A stretch of DNA of 64,000 nt from an uncultured Alistipes sp. (lineage in GTDB: Bacteria > Bacteroidota > Bacteroidia > Bacteroidales > UBA932): assembly GCA_900544175.1 (NCBI GenBank), contig UQUN01000009.1, forward strand, positions 16,664 through 80,663, given 5' to 3'. Of the stretch, positions 49,387-58,928 are shown piece by piece. The translations under genes were made by a program, and so were the position numbers. Each line of letters begins with the position of its first letter. The first letter of the stretch is position 1. The notes beneath the pieces were generated by a model. It searched no databases. It had not been told where the DNA came from and was given only the letters and a program-made list of their open reading frames with translations.

Positions 49387-51477
49387 TTACATTGTTCCGT
49401 AATACCTTCTGGCTGCCTCCTTCTGCCGGGCCGCCGAGAAGTTGGAGACACGCTTCATATAGCCGATTACGCGGGTAAGATAGTCCACATCGTCCGAATG
49501 ACATTCGGGACACTCGTGCAGATAGCGCTTGTCGATGTGCCCGCACTTGTTGCAGACCGTGTTGGGGATATTGAAGGTAAAATAGTTGCAGCCCTCCACG
49601 GCGGCCACCCGCAGCAGCTGGCGGTACTGCTCCTGGGAGAGGTGGTCCTCAAGGTTGAGATGTAGGGCAGAGCCTCCGGTCAGATGGGCTATGTAGCGGC
49701 GTCCGTGGAGGCGGAACTTGTCGATGACATTCAGGGAGTCGTCCTCTACCTTGTAGAAATAGGAATTGTAGCAGTCCCTCGGCACAGCATATCCGTCCTC
49801 GCGGTCCCACTTGGCATGCTTGACACCCACGTTCTCGGCCGGTATCATCTCACAGTTGAACATCAGCTCTTTAGTCCGGTACTTGCGGTTGTACTCCTCT
49901 ATCATGCCGAGCACTTCACTGACGAAGGCAGCATAGTCATCGTTGTCATCTATCCTAAGGCCCAGGAACTCTGCCGCCTCCACCAGACCGTTGACCCCGA
50001 TAGTGAGGTACTGACGTGCTATGTTGATGTAACCGGCATCGAAGAGAGGGAGCATTCCCTTCTGCTGCAGGTATTTCAGGTTCTCGTTGTAGGCAGTCTG
50101 GACTTTGTGTACGAGGTCGGTCACCTCGCGCAGGAATGTCATGTAGTGCATGCCGTTGCGGGCGGCGTACTGAACGCAGCGGTTCAGGTTGATGGTCAGC
50201 ACGCTCTTTGAGCCTGTAGACACGCCTCCGGCTCCGAGGGTATAACTGAATCCATTATCCTGTATCTCGTTGCGGAGACGGCAACAGGATGAGAGGGAGT
50301 CCGCGTTGTCACTGATGTAAGTGAAGAACGAATGGCCCTCATAATACATCTGAGCGGTAAAGTCCCCCCACTCCGGATCCATCACGTCACCGTCCTTGGA
50401 AAGCAGTGCCATGGTCTCCACCGGAAACGTCAGCACCGTGCGGGTCCGTTCGCGGTTGAACCATTTCATGAAACGTTTCTGCAGCCAGGACAGGGAGGCC
50501 CACTGCGGCCAGCTGCCGTCGGGGAAACGGAACTCTCCGAAGAGCGACTCGAAGTAGTAGCGGTCGTAGTACGATATGTTCCAAAATACGGCCTGGTAGT
50601 TGCGGGCTCCTGTGGGCTGATTGATGGAATACACCACCTGCTCGAAAGAGTCAGTAATCACCTTGTCGATGCTGCGGCGGTGCGAGGACAGGTCCACCAC
50701 CTCGTCCGGATGCTGCCAGTAGTCATCCCCGTACTCCTGCCGGATGAAATAGTCCATGTACATCAGGAATTCCGGAGTGGCGCAGGCCCCGGACAGCATC
50801 GAGGAGACCATGAACACCATGTTGATGAAGCCGCCGCAGAAGGACTTGAGGTTGGTGGGGCGGGTGGAGTTGCCCCCAATGTCTATCGTTCCGTTGAGCA
50901 GCCAGGGGTACATGGTGATCGAGGCGCAGTAGTTGGCCATCGAGGTCTCGTCGTTCTTGTAGATGAAATGGTTGTTCAGCAGATAAAGATATCTGTCGGC
51001 CAGTTCCTTGCCGTACATCTCCCGGATGCGGTCCGTGAGCATGCGGCGGTTCAGGCGGATGAAGTTCTGCTTGGGCAGCTCGCCGATGAGAGTGGCTATG
51101 TTCTTGTGCTCCACATTGGCGTTGGCATCGTACTTGGAGCCGGTCGCGGCATTCTGCGCGTTGCAGTAATCGAGCAGGAACTCCAGCTTGCGCCTGTCCT
51201 CCCTGTCCTCGGTGTGTTTCTGGCGGTATAGCATGTAACTCTTGGCCACGGCGAAGTATTTTTCCGCCATCAGGGCCACCTCCACCTGATTCTGAATCTC
51301 CTCTACGGTGATGCCGTCGTAGATGTGCACACGGCTGAGGACTGCCGTAAGGTCCTCGTCGGTGGCGTATGCCCCTACTGAGAGGAATGCCTTTGAGACT
51401 GCCAGGCGGATTTTCTCAATGGAGAACGGGACCTTCTTGCCGTCCCTCTTTACGATTTTGATTTCTGATGCGCTCAT
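49387..51477 (-). CDS. nrdD: Anaerobic (class III) ribonucleoside-triphosphate reductase
   Basis: Oxygen-sensitive glycyl-radical enzyme making deoxyribonucleotides, 696 residues. An ATP-cone allosteric domain (VKRDGKKVPFSIEKIRLAVS) occupies about 1-95. The C-terminal zinc site is in NTVCNKCGHIDKRYLHECPEC (two CxxC pairs), and the glycyl radical site is RVIGYMKRVSNF, 15-20 residues before the end. The central barrel has GVSTGSKSVLTINLNR. It needs no B12, which gives meaning to the cobalamin riboswitch upstream: repression when B12 is ample would favour a B12-dependent class II enzyme elsewhere in the genome, as known for other bacteria. The leader between riboswitch and ATG is about 130 bases. 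Confidence 0.96.
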   Translation of the reverse strand: MSASEIKIVKRDGKKVPFSIEKIRLAVSKAFLSVGAYATDEDLTAVLSRVHIYDGITVEEIQNQVEVALMAEKYFAVAKSYMLYRQKHTEDREDRRKLEFLLDYCNAQNAATGSKYDANANVEHKNIATLIGELPKQNFIRLNRRMLTDRIREMYGKELADRYLYLLNNHFIYKNDETSMANYCASITMYPWLLNGTIDIGGNSTRPTNLKSFCGGFINMVFMVSSMLSGACATPEFLMYMDYFIRQEYGDDYWQHPDEVVDLSSHRRSIDKVITDSFEQVVYSINQPTGARNYQAVFWNISYYDRYYFESLFGEFRFPDGSWPQWASLSWLQKRFMKWFNRERTRTVLTFPVETMALLSKDGDVMDPEWGDFTAQMYYEGHSFFTYISDNADSLSSCCRLRNEIQDNGFSYTLGAGGVSTGSKSVLTINLNRCVQYAARNGMHYMTFLREVTDLVHKVQTAYNENLKYLQQKGMLPLFDAGYINIARQYLTIGVNGLVEAAEFLGLRIDDNDDYAAFVSEVLGMIEEYNRKYRTKELMFNCEMIPAENVGVKHAKWDREDGYAVPRDCYNSYFYKVEDDSLNVIDKFRLHGRRYIAHLTGGSALHLNLEDHLSQEQYRQLLRVAAVEGCNYFTFNIPNTVCNKCGHIDKRYLHECPECHSDDVDYLTRVIGYMKRVSNFSAARQKEAARRYYGTM

Positions 51478-51607
51478 ATCGTTGTGTTTATTATGATTTT
51501 CACATTCTCAGGCAGAGCCTGAAGCACACCGAAGAAAGACAGTATCATTGTATATGAGAGTCATCGCCGACCCGCCTCTGTTCCCGAAGGCTCACACCTG
51601 TAATACG
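51478..51607 (-). other. nrdD leader, expression-platform region
   Basis: 130 bases between the riboswitch aptamer and the nrdD ATG. A hairpin TCAGGC-TCT-GCCTGA near 51508-51522 lies about 30 bases before the start and could be part of the expression platform. No reading frame of interest. Confidence 0.35.
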
Positions 51608-51781
51608 ACCGGGCAGGTCTTCTGACTCGTTCCAACCGTACGCCTTCCCGTCATCCCTGACAGTGGCTTTAGAAAGTACGGTCTGCTTACAGAACTTACA
51701 GCTACGGGTATAGTCCCTGATTCTCACAGGAGTTCCCTTTTCATCCTCCGGGACGGATGTCCCTTCCGGAACCCGATACTT
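51608..51781 (-). ncRNA. Cobalamin riboswitch upstream of nrdD
   Basis: Minus-strand blocks in order: AAAGGGAACTCCTGTGAGAA, TCAGGGACTATACCCGTAGCTGTAA (partly), AAGCCACTGTC, GACGGGAAGGCGTACG and GAGTCAGAAGACCTGCCC, matching the AdoCbl riboswitch, with a more diverged central part than the others. It controls nrdD, nrdG-btuF, btuC and btuD as one unit. Confidence 0.92.
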
Positions 51782-51784
51782 CCG

Positions 51785-51792
51785 CAAATATA
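51785..51792 (-). promoter_or_regulatory. Promoter -7 box of the nrdD operon
   Basis: TATATTTG on the minus strand (plus CAAATATA), a few bases before the riboswitch 5' end, in an AT-rich gap after the second surface operon. Confidence 0.6.
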
Positions 51793-51872
51793 AAAGAATT
51801 CCCCATAAGTCGGTGCTATATGGGAAAATACTTCTGAACAAGTTTTTCAACAATATGTCCTGCGGCCAGTAT

Positions 51873-53585
51873 TTATTTTAGGAGATTAAAATCCTTTACA
51901 CCGAAAACCTCGGTAGACACTTCTCCAAGCCAACCGCTCTTGGTATTTATGCCTACCTGCACCTTCACAAAGTCGATATACTTAAGTTCTGCAGGTCTGC
52001 CGTCAAAAGTAACGGCATCGCTGATACGGAAATGATTGTCTGCAGGAGCCGCATTGTAGTTGTCGTCATCGGTAAGGCGGTCCTTGCTGCTGAAATTGTC
52101 CGCATACCCCCAGTCATAAGCCGGATTGACCCAATATGTGCCGTTGCCGGAGGCATCGTAATTGCGGGCCTTGAGACAGGTGCCCCTGAGGGTATAGCTG
52201 TCCTCCTCTACCCATTCCGGATAATAATAGTCCTGACGGTGGAAAGAACCGAGATAATCTATCTCCCCGCTGCCGCCCTTGTTGTCGGTCCAGGGGACAG
52301 CCATGGCAGGGGCTTCCGGACGATAATAAGTCACGGCATAGTCCTGACAGGTCTCCGCCTTGCCGTACTCGGAACCCTTCAGTTCGTACCATGTATCGTT
52401 GGGCAGACCGTCTCCGTTCTCATCCTGCATGACCCATACGATGCCAGGTTCAGACGAACCGTCGAAGGCATTGCCGGTAATGGCCAGATTGTAGTCTCCG
52501 TCATTGTCGATACTGTGGTCGAATCCGACCACAATATATCCTCCGAAACCGCCCAGAGACACATACTGAGTCTGAGCCATCCTCTCCTCCGCATATGCGC
52601 AGGCCTCCTCCATAGTGGTTGCGGTGTAATATTCATTGACAAACTGTCCGGGAGCCGGCAGGAACTCATAGACTTTGTTGCAGGATGACAGAGCTGATGC
52701 CGAACCGGGACGGTAATATGTTCCCTCTGCCGGACATACATTGACTGCCAGCTCTTTCGTGGCAGTAAGATAGCTGTTGCGCATCTCGACCCTGACTGAA
52801 TACTGTCCCTCCTCAGAAGCGGAGAAAATATATTCCGTACGCTCTCCATACTGCACCTGCTTACCATCCACATACCATGTGTATACCGCATCAAAAGCAT
52901 TCTCAACATCCAGTATCCTGAGCAGGATTCTGCGGCCCAGTGACATATTATACTCCGTCTGAAGGAATGTCCATGAGAAATCCACATCCTCAGGAGATTT
53001 CACACTAACGGTAAAGTCCACTGCATCACTGCCATCCTCATTGGCTGTCTCCAGCCTGAGCGCATAATCCCCCAGTTCCTTTCCTTCAAATACCAGCACT
53101 GGCTCCGTAGACACCTCCTTCCCGTCCACACTCCATCGGTATGAAGTTTCCAGCGATGATGCCACCACAGGTTTTAATTCAAGGAAAGAGCCCTGAAGTA
53201 TCACGAAACCGTCCTCAGCACCCGGCAGAGTTATCTCAGGGGGCGTAAGATCCAGCACATCTATGCGGATATCGGCTTTATCCATACCTCCGTCTGTTGA
53301 GACTGTAAGCGAAATATAAAAGCGCCCGGTCTCATCGCTGACAAACTCAAGCACCGGAGCGGAGGACAATTCCTCCCCGCTTTCAATCACCCATGAAAAC
53401 ACTGCACCCTCAGCATTCTCATACTCAGGCGATACAGTTATCTGACGACCGGCTTTCGTGGTATAAATGCCGCTTTCATTGTCAAGCAATATGCGTGGAG
53501 CCGAAGGTGTGACGCCGTCCTCCCTGCAGGAGAACAGCATCACCACGGCCACCGCCATTAAGATCAGACTGTATATTCTTCTCAT
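51873..53585 (-). CDS. PKD-like surface lipoprotein of the B12 module, copy 2
   Basis: Lipoprotein of 570 residues from ATG 53585 (signal MRRIYSLILMAVAVVMLFSC, Cys20); ATGs at 53588 and 53600 are alternatives, but 53585 matches the start and spacing of copy 1. Three PKD-like repeats (YRWSVDGKEVS; YTWYVDGKQVQYGER) are followed by the same C-terminal domain, including FGGYIVVGFDHSIDNDGDYN and the acidic WVMQDENGDGLPNDTWYEL loop, which is unchanged between copies. The N-terminal repeats have diverged more than the C-terminal domain, which suggests that the latter does the conserved work. Role unknown; probably a surface accessory to B12 capture. Confidence 0.85.
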   Translation of the reverse strand: MRRIYSLILMAVAVVMLFSCREDGVTPSAPRILLDNESGIYTTKAGRQITVSPEYENAEGAVFSWVIESGEELSSAPVLEFVSDETGRFYISLTVSTDGGMDKADIRIDVLDLTPPEITLPGAEDGFVILQGSFLELKPVVASSLETSYRWSVDGKEVSTEPVLVFEGKELGDYALRLETANEDGSDAVDFTVSVKSPEDVDFSWTFLQTEYNMSLGRRILLRILDVENAFDAVYTWYVDGKQVQYGERTEYIFSASEEGQYSVRVEMRNSYLTATKELAVNVCPAEGTYYRPGSASALSSCNKVYEFLPAPGQFVNEYYTATTMEEACAYAEERMAQTQYVSLGGFGGYIVVGFDHSIDNDGDYNLAITGNAFDGSSEPGIVWVMQDENGDGLPNDTWYELKGSEYGKAETCQDYAVTYYRPEAPAMAVPWTDNKGGSGEIDYLGSFHRQDYYYPEWVEEDSYTLRGTCLKARNYDASGNGTYWVNPAYDWGYADNFSSKDRLTDDDNYNAAPADNHFRISDAVTFDGRPAELKYIDFVKVQVGINTKSGWLGEVSTEVFGVKDFNLLK

Positions 53586-53592
53586 CATATGC

Positions 53593-55269
53593 CTATTCAA
53601 ATCTTACGGCCACATCGTCATAACAGAAATATGCCGGCTGGCTGAAACCGTAGCCGTTGTCGCTGTCTCCGGCGACATTGAACTCTATCTTGGACACTTT
53701 CCCAAGCGAGGAGAGATCCCACTTGGTCCACTCCCGGATATTGCCTTCGCTACTGGCCAGAAAAAATTCCGGTTCCTGCTCTATCTTCACTCCTTCAGCA
53801 TCGTATCCTATGGCTATTACCTTTACATATCCGTCCGGTGCCAGAGGGTCTGTAAGCCCGTTGCCGTTGGACACACAATTAGCAAGATATGTATTCCACA
53901 TGATGTAAAGATGATCCACCACGCGGGCCACTCCGTCACCGAACTCTATGGACGGCAGGTTCTCAGTCATATTATACGGAGATTCATCCTTGTAACCGAA
54001 ATGCACGCAGAAATTCTCCGAACCGTTGTGCCCGCCGAAACCAGTGACAGGGTCCTTATAGTACACTGCCAGCTGATGCAGATAGTCACCGTTGGCAATA
54101 TCAGTCTCGATGTAGTCGGATACTGCATGTCCTCCACCCCAGTAGCACGTCGTTCCGTAATTTTCAGGCATCACATGTTTGAGAAATGTATTGCCGTCAT
54201 CGTACCATTCGTAATCCGCCGGGCCTGCTCCGCTCTCTCCGTAAAGCAGCGGCCCGCCATACTGGGGATTGTCTATCAGCGATGACCAGTATTCTCCTTC
54301 AAATGTAAGCACACGCAACTCATATTCCACAGCCTTGACACGGAAGGTCACCATAGACACCTCGCCGGTCATGGACTGGAGACTGAATCCGATCATACCT
54401 TCAGTCTCGGCATACTCATTTTCCCTTGCAGGCGCAGTAACGGTAAGCACCGTATCCTCTGCCATGGACAGAGTCACCCTCCAGCCGTCCGGCTTACTTA
54501 CCACATAGGCGAACATTCCGGATATCTCCACATTGTATGTTCTGCTGCTGCCGTAAAGGTAACTCTCCACTCCTTCTGATGAAAGTCCCTCGATGTCAAA
54601 TTCAACGCTTATGGTTTTCGGCACCGAAATCCTGGTCCCGTCTGCAAGAATGAATATTACATTGTAGGCGTCGCTCTCGTAGTCCACATCCGCGATAATT
54701 CCGGAGCCGCCCGCTCCCGAAGTTCCGTCCTGTCCCTCGGCAACTATACCTGTAGACTCCCAGTTCAGACCTCCGTCTACAGATATTTCCCACATCTTGG
54801 TGTCCGGGTTAATTCTTACCTGCGGGGAGACGGCATCCTCTCCCGGCTTGCCGTCTTCACCGTCGATGCCCTGAGCTCTTATCCTCTGGCCGTCAACTAC
54901 GAGCCATTCACCGTCTATAGTCCAGTACCACAGTCCGTCACTCTCATCCTGAGCCACGGATATTATCGGAGCATTAGCTCCGTCCTTCCCGTTTGTTATC
55001 TCCGCCGTCGTCCCGTCAGAGAAATATATCACATAACCGTCAGTACCGGCCTCTACTCTGTCAATTGTCACATTCTGCTGCAGAGCGTTGACTATCTTCT
55101 GCAAAGCGTCAATATCCGAATTGATGTCCTTGACAGTCTCTTCCAGCGATGCAATCTTGTCATCGATTCCGTCCAAACGGTCACGCAATTCAGTGTCGTC
55201 ATACATGCTGCACGCACTTACTGCGGCAGTTACCAGCGCAATAAGCGCGGTCCGAATAATTCTTTTCAT
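53593..55269 (-). CDS. btuH: BtuH-like DUF4988/DUF4465 lipoprotein, copy 2
   Basis: Surface lipoprotein of 558 residues (signal ending AVSACSMYDD). Coiled coil at about 25-65 (KIASLEETVKDINSDIDALQ), collagen-like GIDGEDGKPGEDA stalk, a Gly-rich insertion (GTSGAGGSG) missing from copy 1, and the DUF4465-type C-terminal domain (LTFEGEYWSSLIDNPQYGGP to QPAYFCYDDVAVRFE). The C-terminal domain is much closer to copy 1 than the region at about 240-330. Cobalamin binding is inferred from the domain and the operon. Its ATG overlaps the btuG-like TGA by 4 bases. Confidence 0.82.
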   Translation of the reverse strand: MKRIIRTALIALVTAAVSACSMYDDTELRDRLDGIDDKIASLEETVKDINSDIDALQKIVNALQQNVTIDRVEAGTDGYVIYFSDGTTAEITNGKDGANAPIISVAQDESDGLWYWTIDGEWLVVDGQRIRAQGIDGEDGKPGEDAVSPQVRINPDTKMWEISVDGGLNWESTGIVAEGQDGTSGAGGSGIIADVDYESDAYNVIFILADGTRISVPKTISVEFDIEGLSSEGVESYLYGSSRTYNVEISGMFAYVVSKPDGWRVTLSMAEDTVLTVTAPARENEYAETEGMIGFSLQSMTGEVSMVTFRVKAVEYELRVLTFEGEYWSSLIDNPQYGGPLLYGESGAGPADYEWYDDGNTFLKHVMPENYGTTCYWGGGHAVSDYIETDIANGDYLHQLAVYYKDPVTGFGGHNGSENFCVHFGYKDESPYNMTENLPSIEFGDGVARVVDHLYIMWNTYLANCVSNGNGLTDPLAPDGYVKVIAIGYDAEGVKIEQEPEFFLASSEGNIREWTKWDLSSLGKVSKIEFNVAGDSDNGYGFSQPAYFCYDDVAVRFE

Positions 55270-56447
55270 TTTTCTAATGGTATTAAAGGTTTATGTGTAA
55301 ATACTATATGCGCAGGTATATCTCCTGTGGTGACGGACCACTTGCGCTTGCCGTCGGGAGAGAAGCAGTGCAGGGTACCCGGACTTACATAGTCCTTCGC
55401 ATCCGTCACCAGAATTTCCTTAGTCACGGGATGTACCGCCAGACCATAAGGCACCTGTATATTCTTATCAGTGCCGTCAGTGATGAAATTCCGTGTCACC
55501 ACCTGTTTCGTCAGAGTATTGAGAACAGCATAAGACACAGTCCAGTCGTTAGTGAGATAACTGAACTCAGTGCTGTAAATATAGAGGGAGTCTCCGCATA
55601 GGGTCATGTTGCTGTTGGGCAACAGATGCAGGGTGTCCGTGCAGACATCTGTCTTCGTATCTATGATAAAGGTCTTTGACGGGGTATAATAATAATCTCC
55701 ACGGGATGATACGTACAGGTTGCCGTAGCGGTCCGGCTCGATACGGTGCAGATTGATGCCGACCGGTATCTTGTACATCTCACTGAAGGTGACCAGGTCG
55801 ATTACGGAGACCGTGCTGTCGTAGTCCGGGACGCGGTATCCGCCTGAATTGGCCACATACAGCTTGTTGCCCACTATGGCCATCTCCTCGGGCTGGTAGC
55901 CCACAATGCACGAGTCCACTATTTCCAATGTCGCAGTGTCAATCTTCACGACCATGCCGATGCGTGCGTCCGGGTCTATCTTCACCGGACCGGCGTATGC
56001 ACTGACGTATGCGTAGCGGTCCTTGAAGGCCAGGTAACGGCAGTTGGGCACGGCTATCTTGGTTATATGCCTGACACTCTGCACATCCATGACTTCCACG
56101 TAATTGGAGCAGTTGATTACCGCCCACAGCTTGCCGCCGTAGATCTTGATGTCGTTGCCCACATCCCCGAGATCCTTGACCTCATTGGGGTTGCGCTCCC
56201 CGTAGATGTTGCGGGTGTACACTCCCGTAGTGTAGTCATAGTAATCCAGGGAGGCTTTGTTGCTGCCCATATTGCCCTCATTGAGCAGGAAGAAGCCGCA
56301 GACATCGCCCGAGACGGTGTCCCAGGGATTGACTTCCACCGGCTCAGAGGGCAGCACAGGGTACTCGCCGCGGCAGCCTGTAACTGCCCATGCGAGCGGA
56401 AGTATTGAAATTAGCAGAAAAATGGTCCTGATGTTAATTGTTCTCAT
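55266..56447 (-). CDS. btuG: BtuG-like beta-propeller B12-capture lipoprotein, copy 2
   Basis: A 393-residue lipoprotein from ATG 56447 (signal MRTINIRTIFLLISILPLAW to the Cys in AVTGCRGEYP), seven-bladed propeller as in copy 1. Long stretches match copy 1 exactly, for example VQSVRHITKIAVPNC and GYQPEEMA, making this the best-conserved protein of the duplicated module. The few changes cluster in the signal and in blade edges. It would capture B12 at the cell surface and pass it to a BtuB. Even if its own btuB is broken by the frameshift, the protein could still serve the other copy. Start and stop overlap the neighbours by 4 bases. Confidence 0.9.
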   Translation of the reverse strand: MRTINIRTIFLLISILPLAWAVTGCRGEYPVLPSEPVEVNPWDTVSGDVCGFFLLNEGNMGSNKASLDYYDYTTGVYTRNIYGERNPNEVKDLGDVGNDIKIYGGKLWAVINCSNYVEVMDVQSVRHITKIAVPNCRYLAFKDRYAYVSAYAGPVKIDPDARIGMVVKIDTATLEIVDSCIVGYQPEEMAIVGNKLYVANSGGYRVPDYDSTVSVIDLVTFSEMYKIPVGINLHRIEPDRYGNLYVSSRGDYYYTPSKTFIIDTKTDVCTDTLHLLPNSNMTLCGDSLYIYSTEFSYLTNDWTVSYAVLNTLTKQVVTRNFITDGTDKNIQVPYGLAVHPVTKEILVTDAKDYVSPGTLHCFSPDGKRKWSVTTGDIPAHIVFTHKPLIPLEK

Positions 56448-58497
56448 ATCGTAAGACTTAATGTTATCCTGAAATTGGTGCCTGGCATGGGGTACCACTT
56501 GACCACCTCGTACTGCTGGTTGAAGATGTTGTTGACCTCCGCAGTCACTCCCAGCTCGGTCTTTCCGATGCTGAACACCTTGGAGAGCGAGAGGTCGCTC
56601 GTGTACCAGGGCTGGATGTAGTTGACTGGCACATTGCCGCCGAGCATGTATCTCTCACCGGTATAGACGAAGCTGTAGTGGAAGTCCCAGGTCCGGTAGC
56701 TGACACTTAAGACGGCCGAGCCACTGTGCAGCGGCACGTAGGGTATCTGGTCGCCGTAGGTGCTGATGACACCCTCGTATCCCTCGTCCTTCTTGGTGTC
56801 GGTGAAGTCCTGGGCCTTCTGATAAGTGTAGTTCAGCCTGGCGGATATATCCACCGGACCGAAGCGGAAAGAGGGGGTCAGGACTACATCCATACCCCGT
56901 ATCTCCACGTACCCCAGGTTGACCATCGTCCATACCAGCTGGTTGGAGGTCGGGGTGGCGATAATCTTGTCCTTCACTGTATTGTAGTAGATGTCCACAC
57001 TGGCCTGAAGTCCGGCAAACCATGAAGAGAAGGCCTTGTGGTATGCGGCGCCCACGTTGTACTGAGTCGTGTACTCAGGTCTCAGATTGCGGTTGCCCAG
57101 CTGGACGTAGTACAGGTCGTTGAAAGTGGGCATGCGGAATATCTTCTTATAGAATGCCCTGAAGCTCAGCCCTACCCTCTTCCACGGAGTGTAGGAGACT
57201 ATCACCGTCGGCGTCCATTCATTCTTGTCCCCGGCAGTCTCCATGTTCCTCTTGCTCATGTCGTGGACGTAAGTGTAGAGCAGACTGGCCTGGGCGCTGA
57301 GGCCGAAGTCAAAATTAACCGAGGTGGCAGCGGCAGAGAGCACCGTAAGCCTGCGCGGCTGGATGAAATTGGTATTGAACATCTCCGTACCGTCGGCATC
57401 CAGACTGTTCCACTGGAGGTCGCAGGAGAGGTTGGCGCTCCAGACCTTACCCGCCGAGAAGAGATGCGAGGTGGTCAGATACAGCTCCTGCTGCCAGTAA
57501 TGGTTGTCCATCGGCTGGACGGTACTGTGGGGAGGCATTATGTAGTTCATGTAGTCGTTGGCATACTTGGCCTGCACCTTGAGGCTGTAGAAGTCGGCCG
57601 CCTTATGCGTCAGAGCTGACTGCACGAAGAAATTGCGGTCCTTCTGCCGGTCCTCGTTGAGCAGCGAGATACCGTAGTCCTTCTTGACCGCCGCACCGGG
57701 ATAACCCCTCTCCGACCAGTAGAAATAGCCTTTGAGCATGAAGTCCGTCCGCGGCATCTGACCGAACAGGCCTGCCTCCGCCCTGACGAACATCACGTCC
57801 CCGTTGCGGCGCACCTCCGTCGTATCGTAGCCGCCGTCCCTCTGATATCGGAACTTGTAGCGTCCGGAAGTATTGAGGAACTCTGCATTGACCGAGGTAC
57901 TGAAATATTTTCCTATGCGGTGCTCCCACAGCCCCGAGAGGTCAATGAGGTCGAATGAGCCGCTGCGCAGCTTGAAATTCAGATTATTCCCTCTGTCTCC
58001 GCTGAACTTCGGCCTCCTGGACACCATGTACAGCGCAGCCGCCGAGGCATAGTCCCTGGCCGACTGGAAGATATCGCTCTTCTGCCCGTTGTACACCGAC
58101 AGGACTTCCATATTGTCCATGGAGAACTTGCCCAGATCCACCGTCCCGTTCTGGGCATTGGAAATCTGGATGCCGTCGTAGAACACCCCTACATGCTGGC
58201 TGCCGAGGCTGCGGACATTGACCGTCTTGAGGCCTCCTATGCCGCCATAGTCCTTAATCTGCACGCCGGAAAAATACCGGAGCGCATCGGCTATCGAATT
58301 GGAGCTCAACCGTTGAAGCTGCTCTCCGGAGAGCTTCTGAGCCGGCACGATCTCCCTTATACGGTCGGCCGTGACCACCACCTCTCCAAGGGTGTCTGCG
58401 GGCGGCCCGGGATTTCGTCCTGGGCCCTGAGTGCGACTGTCAGCAACAGCAATACCACAACAATAGGTAAAACAATACCTGCTTTATTATACTTCAT
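56444..58497 (-). CDS. btuB: TonB-dependent cobalamin receptor BtuB, copy 2, frameshifted after the signal peptide
   Basis: The signal peptide starts at ATG 58497 (MKYNKAGIVLPIVVVLLLLT...ALRAQDEIP), but the frame then departs from the receptor: one base appears to be missing near 58405-58415, around GGGCCGCCCGC. The receptor frame is open from about 58390 down to the stop at 56444 (VVVTADRIREIVPAQKLSGE to the barrel end FRITLSLTI), 645 residues from a GTG at 58381 without a signal. The rest is intact and close to copy 1, so the lesion is recent, a read error, or a switchable site. Plug and barrel blocks are as in copy 1. I list the whole span as one gene. Confidence 0.8.
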
Positions 58498-58526
58498 CGC
58501 CAAATAATTTTCCAACTCCCGGGATC

Positions 58527-58647
58527 CTTAGCGTTATATTTGGCAAATCACAAGGCGTCAAGACTCGCAGCGAGGGAGTTTACTGACGTAAATGACTGAG
58601 CTGTGATGTCGCAGACAACGCAGTGATTTGCCAAATATGACGCTAAG
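58527..58647. repeat. Palindromic repeat in the btuB copy-2 leader
   Basis: A 121-bp element with 25-bp inverted ends (CTTAGCGTTATATTTGGCAA at the left; one mismatch to the right end) and an interior with GAGGGAGTTTACTGACGTAA. It sits between the riboswitch and btuB copy 2, where copy 1 has an unrelated stretch. It looks like a MITE or REP-type unit; in the transcript it would form a strong hairpin. Confidence 0.8.
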
Positions 58648-58733
58648 GCAGACTGTCTGTTCCTGAAGAAGAAAAACCATTCAGCATTGCCGCACCCGAC
58701 TCCCGCAGGGCAGACAGTCACAACTGAAAGCAG

Positions 58734-58920
58734 GTCTTCTGACTTATTCCTCATCGCGGCAGCCTTCCCACCCTTTCAGGCAGTGGCTTAAAGATGACCG
58801 CGTGACTTCCGTCCGGAAAAGGACGTGGAAATTACAGCAGCGGGAACTGTCCGGGATTCTCACCCGGTTCCCTTTTGATTCCTCCACCGCAGAGCGGGGG
58901 AACGGAAACTTTCAGCGGTG
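58734..58920 (-). ncRNA. Cobalamin riboswitch, btuB copy 2
   Basis: Same conserved blocks as at 24056-24246, with no difference found by eye across 58699-58929. Controls the second surface-uptake operon. The path to btuB is longer here because of the palindromic repeat. Confidence 0.95.
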
Positions 58921-58928
58921 CAAATGTA
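58921..58928 (-). promoter_or_regulatory. Promoter -7 box of the second btuB operon
   Basis: TACATTTG on the minus strand (plus CAAATGTA). The two operon copies diverge one base upstream of this box, so the -33 regions differ. Confidence 0.6.

Noticed and set aside
49376..49546. 57-residue N-terminal extension of NrdG
   Set aside because: It lies inside the nrdD 3' end in another frame, starts with GTG and has no NrdG-like sequence; the NrdG consensus starts MRYHNCDIVFAEIP.
51545..51853. 102-codon frame upstream of nrdD
   Set aside because: It lies entirely on the riboswitch and its leader, and the codons spell the conserved RNA blocks.
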